Assembly: GCA_023386815.1 (NCBI GenBank)
Contig: JAEWIZ010000018.1
Span: 4,236 to 68,235 of the forward strand
Origin: Bacillota bacterium
GTDB lineage: Bacteria > Bacillota > Clostridia > Lachnospirales > Lachnospiraceae
DNA: 64,000 nucleotides
Reading direction: 5' to 3'
Shown here: one piece after another, positions 50,353-58,804 of the stretch
How the letters are laid out: the number at the start of each line of letters is the position of its first letter
Position numbering within the stretch: the first letter of the stretch is position 1
The notes under the pieces: model-generated
Databases searched by the model: none
Told to the model about the DNA's origin: nothing
Seen by the model: the letters and a program-made list of their open reading frames with translations, nothing else
Made by a program: the position numbers and the translations under genes

Positions 50353-50823
50353 TCTAAATTCCTTTCTTACTATCTCTAATCTTAGATCATGAACTCCGTT
50401 CATGATCTCTTGCTCCGATCGGAATTTGCAAGCAAGCTTGCAATTCCTCACTACGCTTTCATCATATCATTTCCACTCACTGCTTACCCTATGTATGCTT
50501 TAAAGCCAGTTGAAAGATATAATCATCATCTATCGATTGTAAACCCACTGTCATATTCATAAAAGAGAATTCCTTCATTCACTGAATTCTTTCCTTCTCT
50601 TTTCACCTTATGACTATCTACCGGCTAAACATACCTATATAGTTTTAGTTTTCACTAAGACATTCCGTAAAAAACAGCTCTTAGTCCGTCCGGGCTAAGA
50701 GCCGATTCATTTTAAAATATCGCATTTATTATGAAACAGATACTTTGCGTAGTATAACATTGTATTACTTTCTTTGTCAAGCAGTTTTCCATGCTACTAT
50801 GTTAAAGAAGGGCTTTTTAGGAC
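50353..50823 (-). other. Long structured leader of the helicase gene
   Basis: Reading leftward, the gap has a terminator (50668-50703), an inverted pair around AAAGAGAATTC (about 50560-50605), GGAATTTGCAAGC/GCTTGCAATTCC (about 50420-50447) and GATCATGAAC/GTTCATGATC (about 50384-50406) just upstream of the ribosome-binding site. No gene is visible. Such long folded leaders are typical of cold-shock helicase genes. Confidence 0.45.
50668..50703 (-). terminator. Terminator after the YgiQ-type gene
   Basis: On the reverse strand GCTCTTAG pairs with CTAAGAGC across a CCCGGACGGA loop and is followed by TGTTTTTT. Confidence 0.8.
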
Positions 50824-52944
50824 TTATCTCCTTTTTTCCTGTGCCTGATTTTTAGACTTACCACTACTCATTTTCGTATTAACTGTTTTTTGTTTTTGAC
50901 TTTTGGCTGTCGTCTGTTTCATATTTTGTCTTGGATTTTGCACATCCCCATGCTTCCCATTAAGTTTTGAGTTATGCTTTGAACTTGGTTTTGTTCCTGA
51001 TTTCAGATCTGACTTTTCATTTCTTTTACTTTGTTTTGTATCAGGCCTTGTATCTGGCTTAGTACTCGTCCTATTTTGCTTCGAGCCCTGTTTTACCATA
51101 GTTCCCGCGGATCTTTCCTTGATTACCCATTGTTTCTCCTTGGAGAATTGTCTTGGACGAACCAGACACTTCTTATCAAACCCGATAAGATCCATTCGGT
51201 CAGCTTTCTTTAGAGCCTCCACCACCAGATCATAGTTCTTGGGATTGCGATACTGAATTAATGCACGCTGCATTGCCTTCTCATGGGGGGATTTTGGTAC
51301 ATATACTTCCTTCATCGTACGTGGGTCTAATCCAGTATAATACATACAGGTTGATATTGTAGACGGGGTTGGATAGAAGTCCTGTACCTGCTCCGGCATA
51401 TACCCAAGATCTCTCAGATATTCCGCAAGCTCAACTGCTTCCTTTAAAGTAGAACCCGGATGAGAAGAGATTAAGTAAGGAACAATATATTGCTTCTTAT
51501 CCAAGCTTTCGTTTACCTTCTTATATCTTGTCTGGAACTTCTCATAAACGGAATTTTCCGGCTTTCCCATCAGCTTCAAAACGTTATCACTAATATGTTC
51601 CGGAGCAACCTTTAACTGTCCGCTTACATGGTGTTCACAGAGTTCCTTAATAAAGGTGTCATCCTTATCTGCCATCAGATAATCAAACCGGATACCTGAT
51701 CTGATAAATACCTTTTTTACATTTGGCAGAGTTCTTAGTTTACGAAGAAGCTTCAGATAATCGGAATGATCTACCTTAAGTCTTTCACAAGGATTTGGAT
51801 AGAGACACTGCTTATTGATACAAGCCCCTTTCGTTGCTTGTTTATCACAGGCAGTATTCCTAAAGTTAGCGGTTGGGCCTCCAACATCGTGAATATAACC
51901 CTTAAAATCCTTATCCCAAATAATATGATTCGCTTCCTGAACAATGGATTCATGGCTTCTTGTCTGCAATATCCTGCCTTGATGGAAGGTTAGTGCACAA
52001 TAATTACAGCCTCCAAAGCAACCACGGTTACTGATAAGACTGAATTTCACTTCCTCGATCGCTGGAATTCCACCCTGCTCTTGATAGGAAGGATGGTAGT
52101 CTCTCATATAGGTTAGAGAATAGACACGATCCATCTCCGCCTGAGTTAGGGGTTTGGCGGGAGGATTCTGCACCACATATTCATTATCTTTGTATTTTTC
52201 CACTAACCGTTTCCCGGAAAATGGATCGGTGTTGCAATATTGTATATAGAAACTCTCAGCAAACTTGAACCTACTGCTTAGAATGTCCTGATAGGATGGT
52301 AATTCTATCGCGTCATAAACTGAATCCAAATTTTTAGCCTTGAAAACGGTACCATCTATAAAGGTTATATCCTTCACGTCTAATCCGCTATCCAACGCTT
52401 CTGCAATTTCAACAATGGAATGCTCGCCCATTCCATAGGAGATAATATCTGCCTGAGAATCTAATAGGATAGACCTCTTCACCTTATCACTCCAATAATC
52501 GTAATGGGCGAGCCTTCTTAAGCTTGCTTCTATTCCACCGATAATAATCGGTACATTTTTATATTGCTTCCGAATCAAATTGCAATATACTGAAGTAGCG
52601 TGGTCAGGCCTTTTTCCCATAATTCCGCCAGGAGTGTAGGCATCCGTCTGCCTTCTCTTCTTTGCAACGGAATAATGATTTACCATGGAATCCATATTCC
52701 CACCGCTCACCAGAAAGCCCAACCTTGGCATCCCAAGAATGTTAATGCTCTCGCTGTCTTTCCAATCCGGTTGAGGTATGATTCCAACCTTAAAGCCGTG
52801 GCTCTCCAGTACTCTGCTTATAATAGCTGGTCCAAAGGAGGGATGGTCTACGTAGGCATCACCCGTCACATAGACGAAATCGCACTGTTCCCATCCTCTT
52901 TGTTCCATATCCGTCTTATTGATCGGTAAAAAATCTCTTTGCAT
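50824..52944 (-). CDS. YgiQ-family radical SAM protein
   Basis: This 706-residue radical S-adenosylmethionine protein has an N-terminal DUF-type region (CDFVYVTGDAYVDHPSFGPA) that resembles B12-binding folds, then the [4Fe-4S] motif NRGCFGGCNYCALTFHQGR near 310-330, and a DUF3362-like C-terminal region. The last 100 residues are a low-complexity, very basic Lys/Gln/Ser/Thr tail (KPDTRPDTKQSKRNEKSD and similar). The reaction of the YgiQ family is unknown. It starts 14 bases after the stop of the FKBP-type lipoprotein gene, so the two are probably cotranscribed. Confidence 0.88.
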   Translation of the reverse strand: MQRDFLPINKTDMEQRGWEQCDFVYVTGDAYVDHPSFGPAIISRVLESHGFKVGIIPQPDWKDSESINILGMPRLGFLVSGGNMDSMVNHYSVAKKRRQTDAYTPGGIMGKRPDHATSVYCNLIRKQYKNVPIIIGGIEASLRRLAHYDYWSDKVKRSILLDSQADIISYGMGEHSIVEIAEALDSGLDVKDITFIDGTVFKAKNLDSVYDAIELPSYQDILSSRFKFAESFYIQYCNTDPFSGKRLVEKYKDNEYVVQNPPAKPLTQAEMDRVYSLTYMRDYHPSYQEQGGIPAIEEVKFSLISNRGCFGGCNYCALTFHQGRILQTRSHESIVQEANHIIWDKDFKGYIHDVGGPTANFRNTACDKQATKGACINKQCLYPNPCERLKVDHSDYLKLLRKLRTLPNVKKVFIRSGIRFDYLMADKDDTFIKELCEHHVSGQLKVAPEHISDNVLKLMGKPENSVYEKFQTRYKKVNESLDKKQYIVPYLISSHPGSTLKEAVELAEYLRDLGYMPEQVQDFYPTPSTISTCMYYTGLDPRTMKEVYVPKSPHEKAMQRALIQYRNPKNYDLVVEALKKADRMDLIGFDKKCLVRPRQFSKEKQWVIKERSAGTMVKQGSKQNRTSTKPDTRPDTKQSKRNEKSDLKSGTKPSSKHNSKLNGKHGDVQNPRQNMKQTTAKSQKQKTVNTKMSSGKSKNQAQEKRR

Positions 52945-52958
52945 GCTCTTCTATCTTT

Positions 52959-54092
52959 CTATTCGTAAGCTACATCAGTATTTTCAACAACTAAATCATA
53001 CGCCTTTTGCATGGTTAAGCTATATTTAATCTGTGATTCTGTTACTTTCTTAAGCAATTCTTCTTCACTTGTTACACCATAGGAAGACATATAATTAGCA
53101 ACTGCATCTTTATACTCTTTATCAGTCAACTCTAACTTTTCTGCTTGTACAATTGCTTGAAGCATTAAATCATATTTTCCATAGAAATCAACCTGCTCTT
53201 TAATATAGGAATTAAAATCATCCTGAGTCATACCCACATACTCAATGTATGCATCTTTTTCCATTCCATAATAGGAAGCTTCCTGTTCTACCTGATAATT
53301 AATTAAAGTAGTATAATAATTTGTCAAAGTCTCAGGTACAGATGTAATGGTTGAGCTGTCGAGGATCGCTTGCATCACATTATTTGCCTTCTCATTATCC
53401 ATGGTAGTCTTATTGTCAGCTTCTAACTGAGTACGAAGTCCTTTTTTATACTCATCAATTGTTTTATATTCCGTATTAGATGTTACATATTCCTCACTTA
53501 ACTCAGGAACAACAGATACTTTAATAGAATTAACAGTCACATTAAATACTACTGCCTTCCCTGCTAAATCAGCAGAGGAATAATCTTCAGGGAAAGTGAG
53601 GTTTAACGCTTTTTTCTCCCCAACTTTTGCTCCGATCAATCCCTCTTCAAAGCCTTGAATAAAGGAACCGGAACCGATTTCCAAATCATATCCCTTTGCT
53701 GTTCCGCCATCGAATGCCTTTCCGTCTAATAAACCTTCATAATCAATATTAACAATATCGCCCTTTTGCACAGGTCTATCTTTTACTTCTTCCTGGGTAG
53801 CGTTTGCTTGAAGGTCTTCCTGTACCTTTGCATCCACATCCTCATCTGTTACTTCCAGCTTAGTTACAGTTACTTCCACACCTTTATATTGGCCAAGTGT
53901 GATATAATCGCTAGCTACATAATTCTCTATCTCCGGTAAAGTAGGTGTTGAAGATGTATCCTCAGCAGCTCCTGTTACCGTTGGTGTAGCTGTAGCAGAA
54001 TCCAAATCATCGGAAACGCTTTTCTTACCACATCCAGCCGCCAATAGCATTATACTTAACCCCATAATGATTAACAATGATTTCTTCTTCAT
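52959..54092 (-). CDS. FKBP/trigger-factor-like peptidyl-prolyl isomerase lipoprotein
   Basis: This is a secreted folding factor of 377 residues. A signal peptide (LLIIMGLSIMLLAAGC) ends with a lipobox Cys at about 21, then a Ser/Thr-rich linker. A trigger-factor-type FKBP domain follows (VKDRPVQKGDIVNIDYEGLL, then FIQGFEEGLIGAKVGEKKAL, about 120-220) and a helical C-terminal domain like that of trigger factor. It is therefore a trigger-factor architecture placed outside the membrane, probably helping exported proteins fold. ATG 54092 is chosen from AAGGAAGGACATT and the signal peptide. Confidence 0.88.
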   Translation of the reverse strand: MKKKSLLIIMGLSIMLLAAGCGKKSVSDDLDSATATPTVTGAAEDTSSTPTLPEIENYVASDYITLGQYKGVEVTVTKLEVTDEDVDAKVQEDLQANATQEEVKDRPVQKGDIVNIDYEGLLDGKAFDGGTAKGYDLEIGSGSFIQGFEEGLIGAKVGEKKALNLTFPEDYSSADLAGKAVVFNVTVNSIKVSVVPELSEEYVTSNTEYKTIDEYKKGLRTQLEADNKTTMDNEKANNVMQAILDSSTITSVPETLTNYYTTLINYQVEQEASYYGMEKDAYIEYVGMTQDDFNSYIKEQVDFYGKYDLMLQAIVQAEKLELTDKEYKDAVANYMSSYGVTSEEELLKKVTESQIKYSLTMQKAYDLVVENTDVAYE

Positions 54093-54297
54093 TTTATAAT
54101 GTCCTTCCTTTTCACAACAGCAAATATTCTGTATACACACAGATAATACAGTACTATACTCCGTTATACCATATTTCAAAAGAAAAGGAAAGTAAAAATC
54201 TAGATTTCACAAATATTTCATTATACTTAAATTATTATAAAATGGTATCTTGTTTATCCATCAATATCAGTAGAAACAGAAAAAGAAACAGAAAAAA

Positions 54298-54342
54298 CTG
54301 ATGGATCACAAACTCCATACTCTAGAGTATATGATCCATCAG
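54298..54342 (-). terminator. Terminator after darA
   Basis: CTGATGGATCA and TGATCCATCAG form an 11-bp stem with an inner CATACTCTAGAGTATATG palindrome. TTTTTT follows on the reverse strand. Confidence 0.85.
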
Positions 54343-54384
54343 CCGTTATTCTTTCTTGTTTATTAGGTTACCTACTTTGTTACA

Positions 54385-54702
54385 TTAAATTTTTTCAAAA
54401 CGGTCTACATCCGTAACAAAAATAGTAGCTCCGCCTACATTAACTACAGTATTCATGGACGCATATTCCGCTGGTCCAACAGGGTTGGAGATAATCTGCT
54501 GCCTTGGTCCGCATTCCTTCTTTACAATATCTATTACGCCATCCACCTGATCCTCTTCCGTACCAATCATTAAAGTAGTATTTCCCTCTCTTAGGAACCC
54601 ACCTGTAGAGGCAAGCTTTGTTACATAGAATCCTTTCTTATTCAATGCTCCGATTACGGATCCACTGTCAACATTACGAACAATTGCATAAATAAGTTTC
54701 AT
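54385..54702 (-). CDS. darA: Cyclic di-AMP receptor DarA/PstA (PII-like)
   Basis: This is a small cytoplasmic PII-like signalling protein of 105 residues (DUF970). The sequence KLIYAIVRNVDSGSVIGALN, GGFLREGNTTLMIG and GGATIFVTDVDRFEKI is the DarA/PstA pattern, including the flexible loop residues that hold c-di-AMP. Start ATG 54702 is set by GGAGAATACGT. It begins 15 bases after the GNAT gene and ends in a terminator. Its downstream partner in the cell is not established. Confidence 0.92.
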   Translation of the reverse strand: MKLIYAIVRNVDSGSVIGALNKKGFYVTKLASTGGFLREGNTTLMIGTEEDQVDGVIDIVKKECGPRQQIISNPVGPAEYASMNTVVNVGGATIFVTDVDRFEKI

Positions 54703-54716
54703 ACGTATTCTCCTTT

Positions 54717-55232
54717 CTATGATAAATTGGTACATATCTTTTCAAAGGCTACCCTTTTACTTCCGTCTTCTAAGTAAATGATACCACAATACTCAAATTT
54801 ATTTTTTCCAAGAAGCCTCTGCATGGATAAGTTTTTTTCATGAGTATCTACTTTAATACTGGTTACCCCTTTATCCAAACATATCTTTTCAACGTAGTCA
54901 ATGATCTTCGAGGCTAACCCTGTGCCCTTATAATTTTGGTTTACTGCTATCCTGTGGATTACTGCATAGTCGCTATCACTCATCCACTGTCCCTCATAGA
55001 TGGATTGATAGGTCTTTTCACCCTGGAAGGATAACACCGTCGTACCAACAATATCATTGCCGTCGATTAAAACATAACTCTCCTTCTGATCAATATCCCT
55101 GCTAATAATCTCATAGTTGGGATAGTTATTCTGCCATTGATCAATGCCAGCTTCTTTTAAGGATGCCTGAGCCTGTTTTATAATAATTAAGATATCCTCA
55201 ATGTCCTCTTTTACTGATTGTCTGAAGTTCAT
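54717..55232 (-). CDS. GNAT-family N-acetyltransferase
   Basis: This is a 171-residue acetyl-CoA-dependent acetyltransferase. The CoA-binding motif A reads IHRIAVNQNYKGTGLASKII near 95-115, followed by KNKFEYCGIIYLEDGSKRVA. It starts with MNFRQSVKEDIEDILIIIKQ, typical of the RimI-like group. It is encoded just upstream of darA and probably in one transcript. The substrate is unknown. Confidence 0.88.
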   Translation of the reverse strand: MNFRQSVKEDIEDILIIIKQAQASLKEAGIDQWQNNYPNYEIISRDIDQKESYVLIDGNDIVGTTVLSFQGEKTYQSIYEGQWMSDSDYAVIHRIAVNQNYKGTGLASKIIDYVEKICLDKGVTSIKVDTHEKNLSMQRLLGKNKFEYCGIIYLEDGSKRVAFEKICTNLS

Positions 55233-55540
55233 TTCAGCTCCTCGCTTCTTCTATCGATGTATAAGATTGTGATACTTTAAATATAAAATTTTATTGTTTA
55301 TCCGTCAAGCAGAGGTTGGTAGAAAAGTCAAATTTTTCACTCCAAACAGCTACAAAATATAATTCTATTTTACAACATTTGGCTGTTGCTTGTCATTTAT
55401 TTTTTCAATTTTTTATAATATTTTTTAAACAGTATGCCCTTTCCTCCATAATAAAAACGGAGCTGATAAGAAGTAAAACTTCTATAAGCTCCGTTCTGCC
55501 TTTCATATCTATGTCTACCGGTCTAATTCTAAATAATTAA
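55233..55540. other. Intergenic region between GNAT and P-type ATPase genes
   Basis: Apart from the terminator at 55451-55495 there is only AT-rich sequence, probably including the GNAT promoter. No gene is seen. Confidence 0.5.
55451..55495 (-). terminator. Terminator of the P-type ATPase gene
   Basis: AACGGAGCT and AGCTCCGTT close a long interrupted stem. On the reverse strand it is followed by TTTTATTAT. Confidence 0.85.
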
Positions 55541-58144
55541 TTATTTTCTTACATCTTTCAGGATTTTTCCTACCTGAATCATCAGTGTAGGAATAAATGC
55601 CAAGAGATAGATCATACCTAACTGTATCCCTGTTAACGGTGCAATGGAAAATAATTTCTGAACCACAGGTATAAATAACACCAGGTTTAATAAAACCAAA
55701 CCTGATACAAAGGCCAACAAACTGTACCAGTTTCTTGAGAAACCAATGCGGAAGATGGAATGTATGCTACGACAGTTAAACCCATGGAATAACCTTGCCA
55801 GTGTTAAAGTAGCAAAAGCCATCGTACTAGCAACCGCCTCAGAGCCGGAGTTAAGACCCAGATGGAAGGCTATCATGGTACAGATCGCTATTAATCCACC
55901 CTGAAGGAATAAGGTAGCAAGGAACTCTTTGTTTAGTATGCTTTCCTTCGGATTTCTTGGCTTCTGGGAAAGGAGGTTCTCCTCCGGTGGTTCCATACCA
56001 ATGGCAATGGCCGGCAAAGAGTCGGTTAACAGGTTAATGAAGAGTAAATGTACCGCATGGAATGGTACCGGTAAAGCAAGGATGGATGTATATAAAACAC
56101 TTAAAATACCTGCCATATTACCGGATAGGAGGAATTGAATTGCATGTTTTATATTTTTATATACATTTCTTCCATTAGCAACAGCCTTAATAATCGTTGC
56201 AAAATTATCATCCGATAATATCATAGCCGCAGCATCCTTGGATACTTCAGTCCCGGTGATTCCCATAGCAACACCGATATCCGCTTTTTTAAGAGCCGGC
56301 GCATCATTAACACCATCACCGGTCATCGCAACGATATTACCCTTTCTTTGCCAAGCGTTTACAATTCTAATTTTATTCTCGGGAGATACACGGGCATATA
56401 CAGATATTTTCTCAATCTTACCATCTAATTCTTCGTCTGATATGGAATCGAGTTCTGTTCCTGTCAGCGCCAGGTCTCCATCTTCAAAGATTCCTATCTG
56501 TTTGGCTATGGCAACAGCGGTTATCTTGTGATCTCCTGTAATCATAACCGGACGTATCCCCGCACGTTTTGCATCAGCAACTGCGGCTTTTGATTCTTCT
56601 CTTGGCGGATCTACCATAGAAATCAGTCCAAGGAAGATGAAGTCTGTTTCATTTTCGAGTGTTAAGTTATAATCATCCCCAACCTCTTTGTATGCGAAAG
56701 CTAGAACACGAAGTCCATTTTCAGAAAACTCCTGATTCTTGTTAAGAATATGGTCGCGATCCTCTTCCGTAATATCACGGATTCCTTCTTCTGTTCGAAT
56801 CCGTATGGTACGATTCAGCAATACATCAAGAGCGCCCTTTGTTAGAATCGTAGGGATTCCTCGAAGCTCATATTTGGTACTCATCAGCTTTCGATCCGAG
56901 TCAAAGGGAAGTTCACCCAGACGGGGCATCATATCTCGAATTTCTTCATCCAATACTTGAATTTTTCTTGCCATCTCAAGTAAAGCGTATTCTGTCGGAT
57001 CACCAATGGCAATTTCATTATGAATTGTAGCATCATTGGTCAGGATTGCATCATAAAGTAAATAACGGTGAAGCTGGTTTTTTAAATCAATTTGATCTAT
57101 GTTTAACGTTTCATTGTTAATATAAACCTGTTGAACAGTCATCTTATTCTGAGTTAGAGTACCAGTTTTATCAGAACAGATCACCGATACGCAACCAAGG
57201 CTTTCCACTGCCTTTAATTCCTTAATGATGGCCTGCTCTTTCGCCATCTTCTGCGTTCCCATCGCTTGTACTATGGTTACGATGGAGCTTAATGCCTCTG
57301 GTATTGCAGCTACGGCAAGAGCCACAGCAAACATCAGAGAATCCAGTATGGGCATCTGGCGAAAGACACTAAGCAGGAATACCAATGCACAGATAATCAT
57401 AATGATAAAAGCAAGTTTTTTGCTGAAGTTATCCAGACTCACCTGAAGAGGAGTCTTCTTTTCCTTTGTATCATTCATCAGTCCGGCAATCTTACCTATC
57501 TCTGTGTTCATACCGGTATCTGTTACAATTACCATAGCACGCCCATAGGTGACTAAGCTTCCGGAGAATACCATATTGATTCGATCACCAAGAGGAACTT
57601 CTCCAGATAGGGTTTCATCACCCTTATCTACATTGGTGGATTCACCTGTCAGGGAGCTTTCATTCACCTGAAGAGAGTAATTATTCAAGATTCTGCCGTC
57701 TGCGGCTACTAGATCTCCAGCTTCTAAGAGAAGAATATCACCTGGTACGACTTCTCTCGAGGGAATCTCTGTTTTTTTACCGTCTCTTAGGACTTTCGCA
57801 TTCGGCGAGGAAAGTGACTTTAGACTTTCCAATGATTTTTGTGCTTTCTCATGCTGAATTGTACCAAGCACAGCATTTAATATAATAACTGCAAGAATTA
57901 CGATGGTACTCTCAAGATTACCTGAAAGCATGGAGATGGCAGCTGCAAAGATAAGTATGATAACAAGAAAGTCTTTAAATTGCTCTGCAAAAACCTGAAG
58001 CATGCCTTTTTTCTTTGCTTCCTGCAGAACATTATCACCCTTTTCTTCTCTTATCCTGCCTGCCTGCTCAGAAGACAATCCTTCCGTAGTGGCATGCATT
58101 TGCTGTAGAAGTTCATCTTTCTGTAACTGATACCATTGTTTCAT
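55541..58144 (-). CDS. P2-type cation ATPase (Ca2+/Mn2+ exporter)
   Basis: This 867-residue SERCA/PMCA-like pump has an N-terminal cation-ATPase domain (LQKDELLQQMHATTEGLSSE), A-domain TGES (NESSLTGEST), the phosphorylation motif CSDKTGTLTQNKMT near 330, TGD (VMITGDHKITAVAIA) and hinge MTGDGVNDAPALKKADIGVA. It has about ten membrane helices with PEALSSIV in M4 and NLLTDSLPAIAIG in M6. Sequence alone suggests Ca2+, but the gene sits behind a yybP-ykoY-type riboswitch, which senses Mn2+, so Mn2+ export is likely. ATG 58144 follows AAAGGAGGATAAA. Confidence 0.93.
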   Translation of the reverse strand: MKQWYQLQKDELLQQMHATTEGLSSEQAGRIREEKGDNVLQEAKKKGMLQVFAEQFKDFLVIILIFAAAISMLSGNLESTIVILAVIILNAVLGTIQHEKAQKSLESLKSLSSPNAKVLRDGKKTEIPSREVVPGDILLLEAGDLVAADGRILNNYSLQVNESSLTGESTNVDKGDETLSGEVPLGDRINMVFSGSLVTYGRAMVIVTDTGMNTEIGKIAGLMNDTKEKKTPLQVSLDNFSKKLAFIIMIICALVFLLSVFRQMPILDSLMFAVALAVAAIPEALSSIVTIVQAMGTQKMAKEQAIIKELKAVESLGCVSVICSDKTGTLTQNKMTVQQVYINNETLNIDQIDLKNQLHRYLLYDAILTNDATIHNEIAIGDPTEYALLEMARKIQVLDEEIRDMMPRLGELPFDSDRKLMSTKYELRGIPTILTKGALDVLLNRTIRIRTEEGIRDITEEDRDHILNKNQEFSENGLRVLAFAYKEVGDDYNLTLENETDFIFLGLISMVDPPREESKAAVADAKRAGIRPVMITGDHKITAVAIAKQIGIFEDGDLALTGTELDSISDEELDGKIEKISVYARVSPENKIRIVNAWQRKGNIVAMTGDGVNDAPALKKADIGVAMGITGTEVSKDAAAMILSDDNFATIIKAVANGRNVYKNIKHAIQFLLSGNMAGILSVLYTSILALPVPFHAVHLLFINLLTDSLPAIAIGMEPPEENLLSQKPRNPKESILNKEFLATLFLQGGLIAICTMIAFHLGLNSGSEAVASTMAFATLTLARLFHGFNCRSIHSIFRIGFSRNWYSLLAFVSGLVLLNLVLFIPVVQKLFSIAPLTGIQLGMIYLLAFIPTLMIQVGKILKDVRK

Positions 58145-58804
58145 TTTATCCTCCTTTTTTCGGGGAAGTAGTTCCAATCCTGCTAATATCCGGTCATTTA
58201 GATCATATATTTATCTTCACCTCATGATATTTACCGTAAACACACCTACTTATGCAACAAAAAAAGACTTTTAAATGGGGCTATACGGAATTACCTCCGA
58301 AAGCTCCCTTTAAAAGTCTTGTAACCATAAGATTGGCATGCACACCCAGGTTTTAACACCGCATTGTTGGATGACGCATTTAAACTACTCCCTTTTAGCT
58401 AGGTCATATTATCTGTATTTAACTAGAGTGTAATTATATTGGAAACTCAGGTTGATGTCAAGCCATTTCTTAGTTATGAAACCCTTTTAATGGAATTTTA
58501 ATAATATAAATCCAACTACTCTTAGTCAAATGATACAATAACAAAGCCATTATCATTGCAACTATTCCTCTATCGTTTTTTCAGTCTTTACAATCTTGGC
58601 GACAAAAATGATCATAAACGAAAAGGCACAAGCCACAACCATATGAAACCGCCGATCCTTTGTTGGTTACATTTATTGTGTCTTGTACCTCTATATCCTG
58701 TTTACAGAATTCTTATACCTATAACTATAATAGCGAATACAAAGCTTACTTCACTTGTCACATTCCATAACGCTATCTCATCCTTGCCGCAGAAGAGCGA
58801 TCAA
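58145..58804 (-). other. Intergenic region between ileS and the P-type ATPase gene
   Basis: Besides the riboswitch, the part from 58500 to 58804 holds only fragments. One reverse-strand frame reads SEVSFVFAIIVIGIRIL, stop, then TGYRGTRHNKCNQQRIGG and WLWLVPFRL, which could be a decayed small membrane protein. A rightward 110-codon frame covering 58556-58888 overlaps the end of ileS and is probably spurious. Confidence 0.35.
58256..58400 (-). ncRNA. yybP-ykoY (Mn2+) riboswitch with terminator
   Basis: On the reverse strand the leader starts AAAGGGAGTAG (58385-58395) and ends the aptamer with ACAAGAC (58316-58322), the two conserved ends of the yybP-ykoY family. GCGTCA, CCTGGG and other loop pieces lie between. 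The 3' strand AAGACTTTTAAA (58309-58320) is shared with a perfect 12-bp terminator stem whose other strand is at 58264-58275, followed by T7. Metal binding would hold the aptamer and prevent termination, turning the pump on. Confidence 0.75.
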
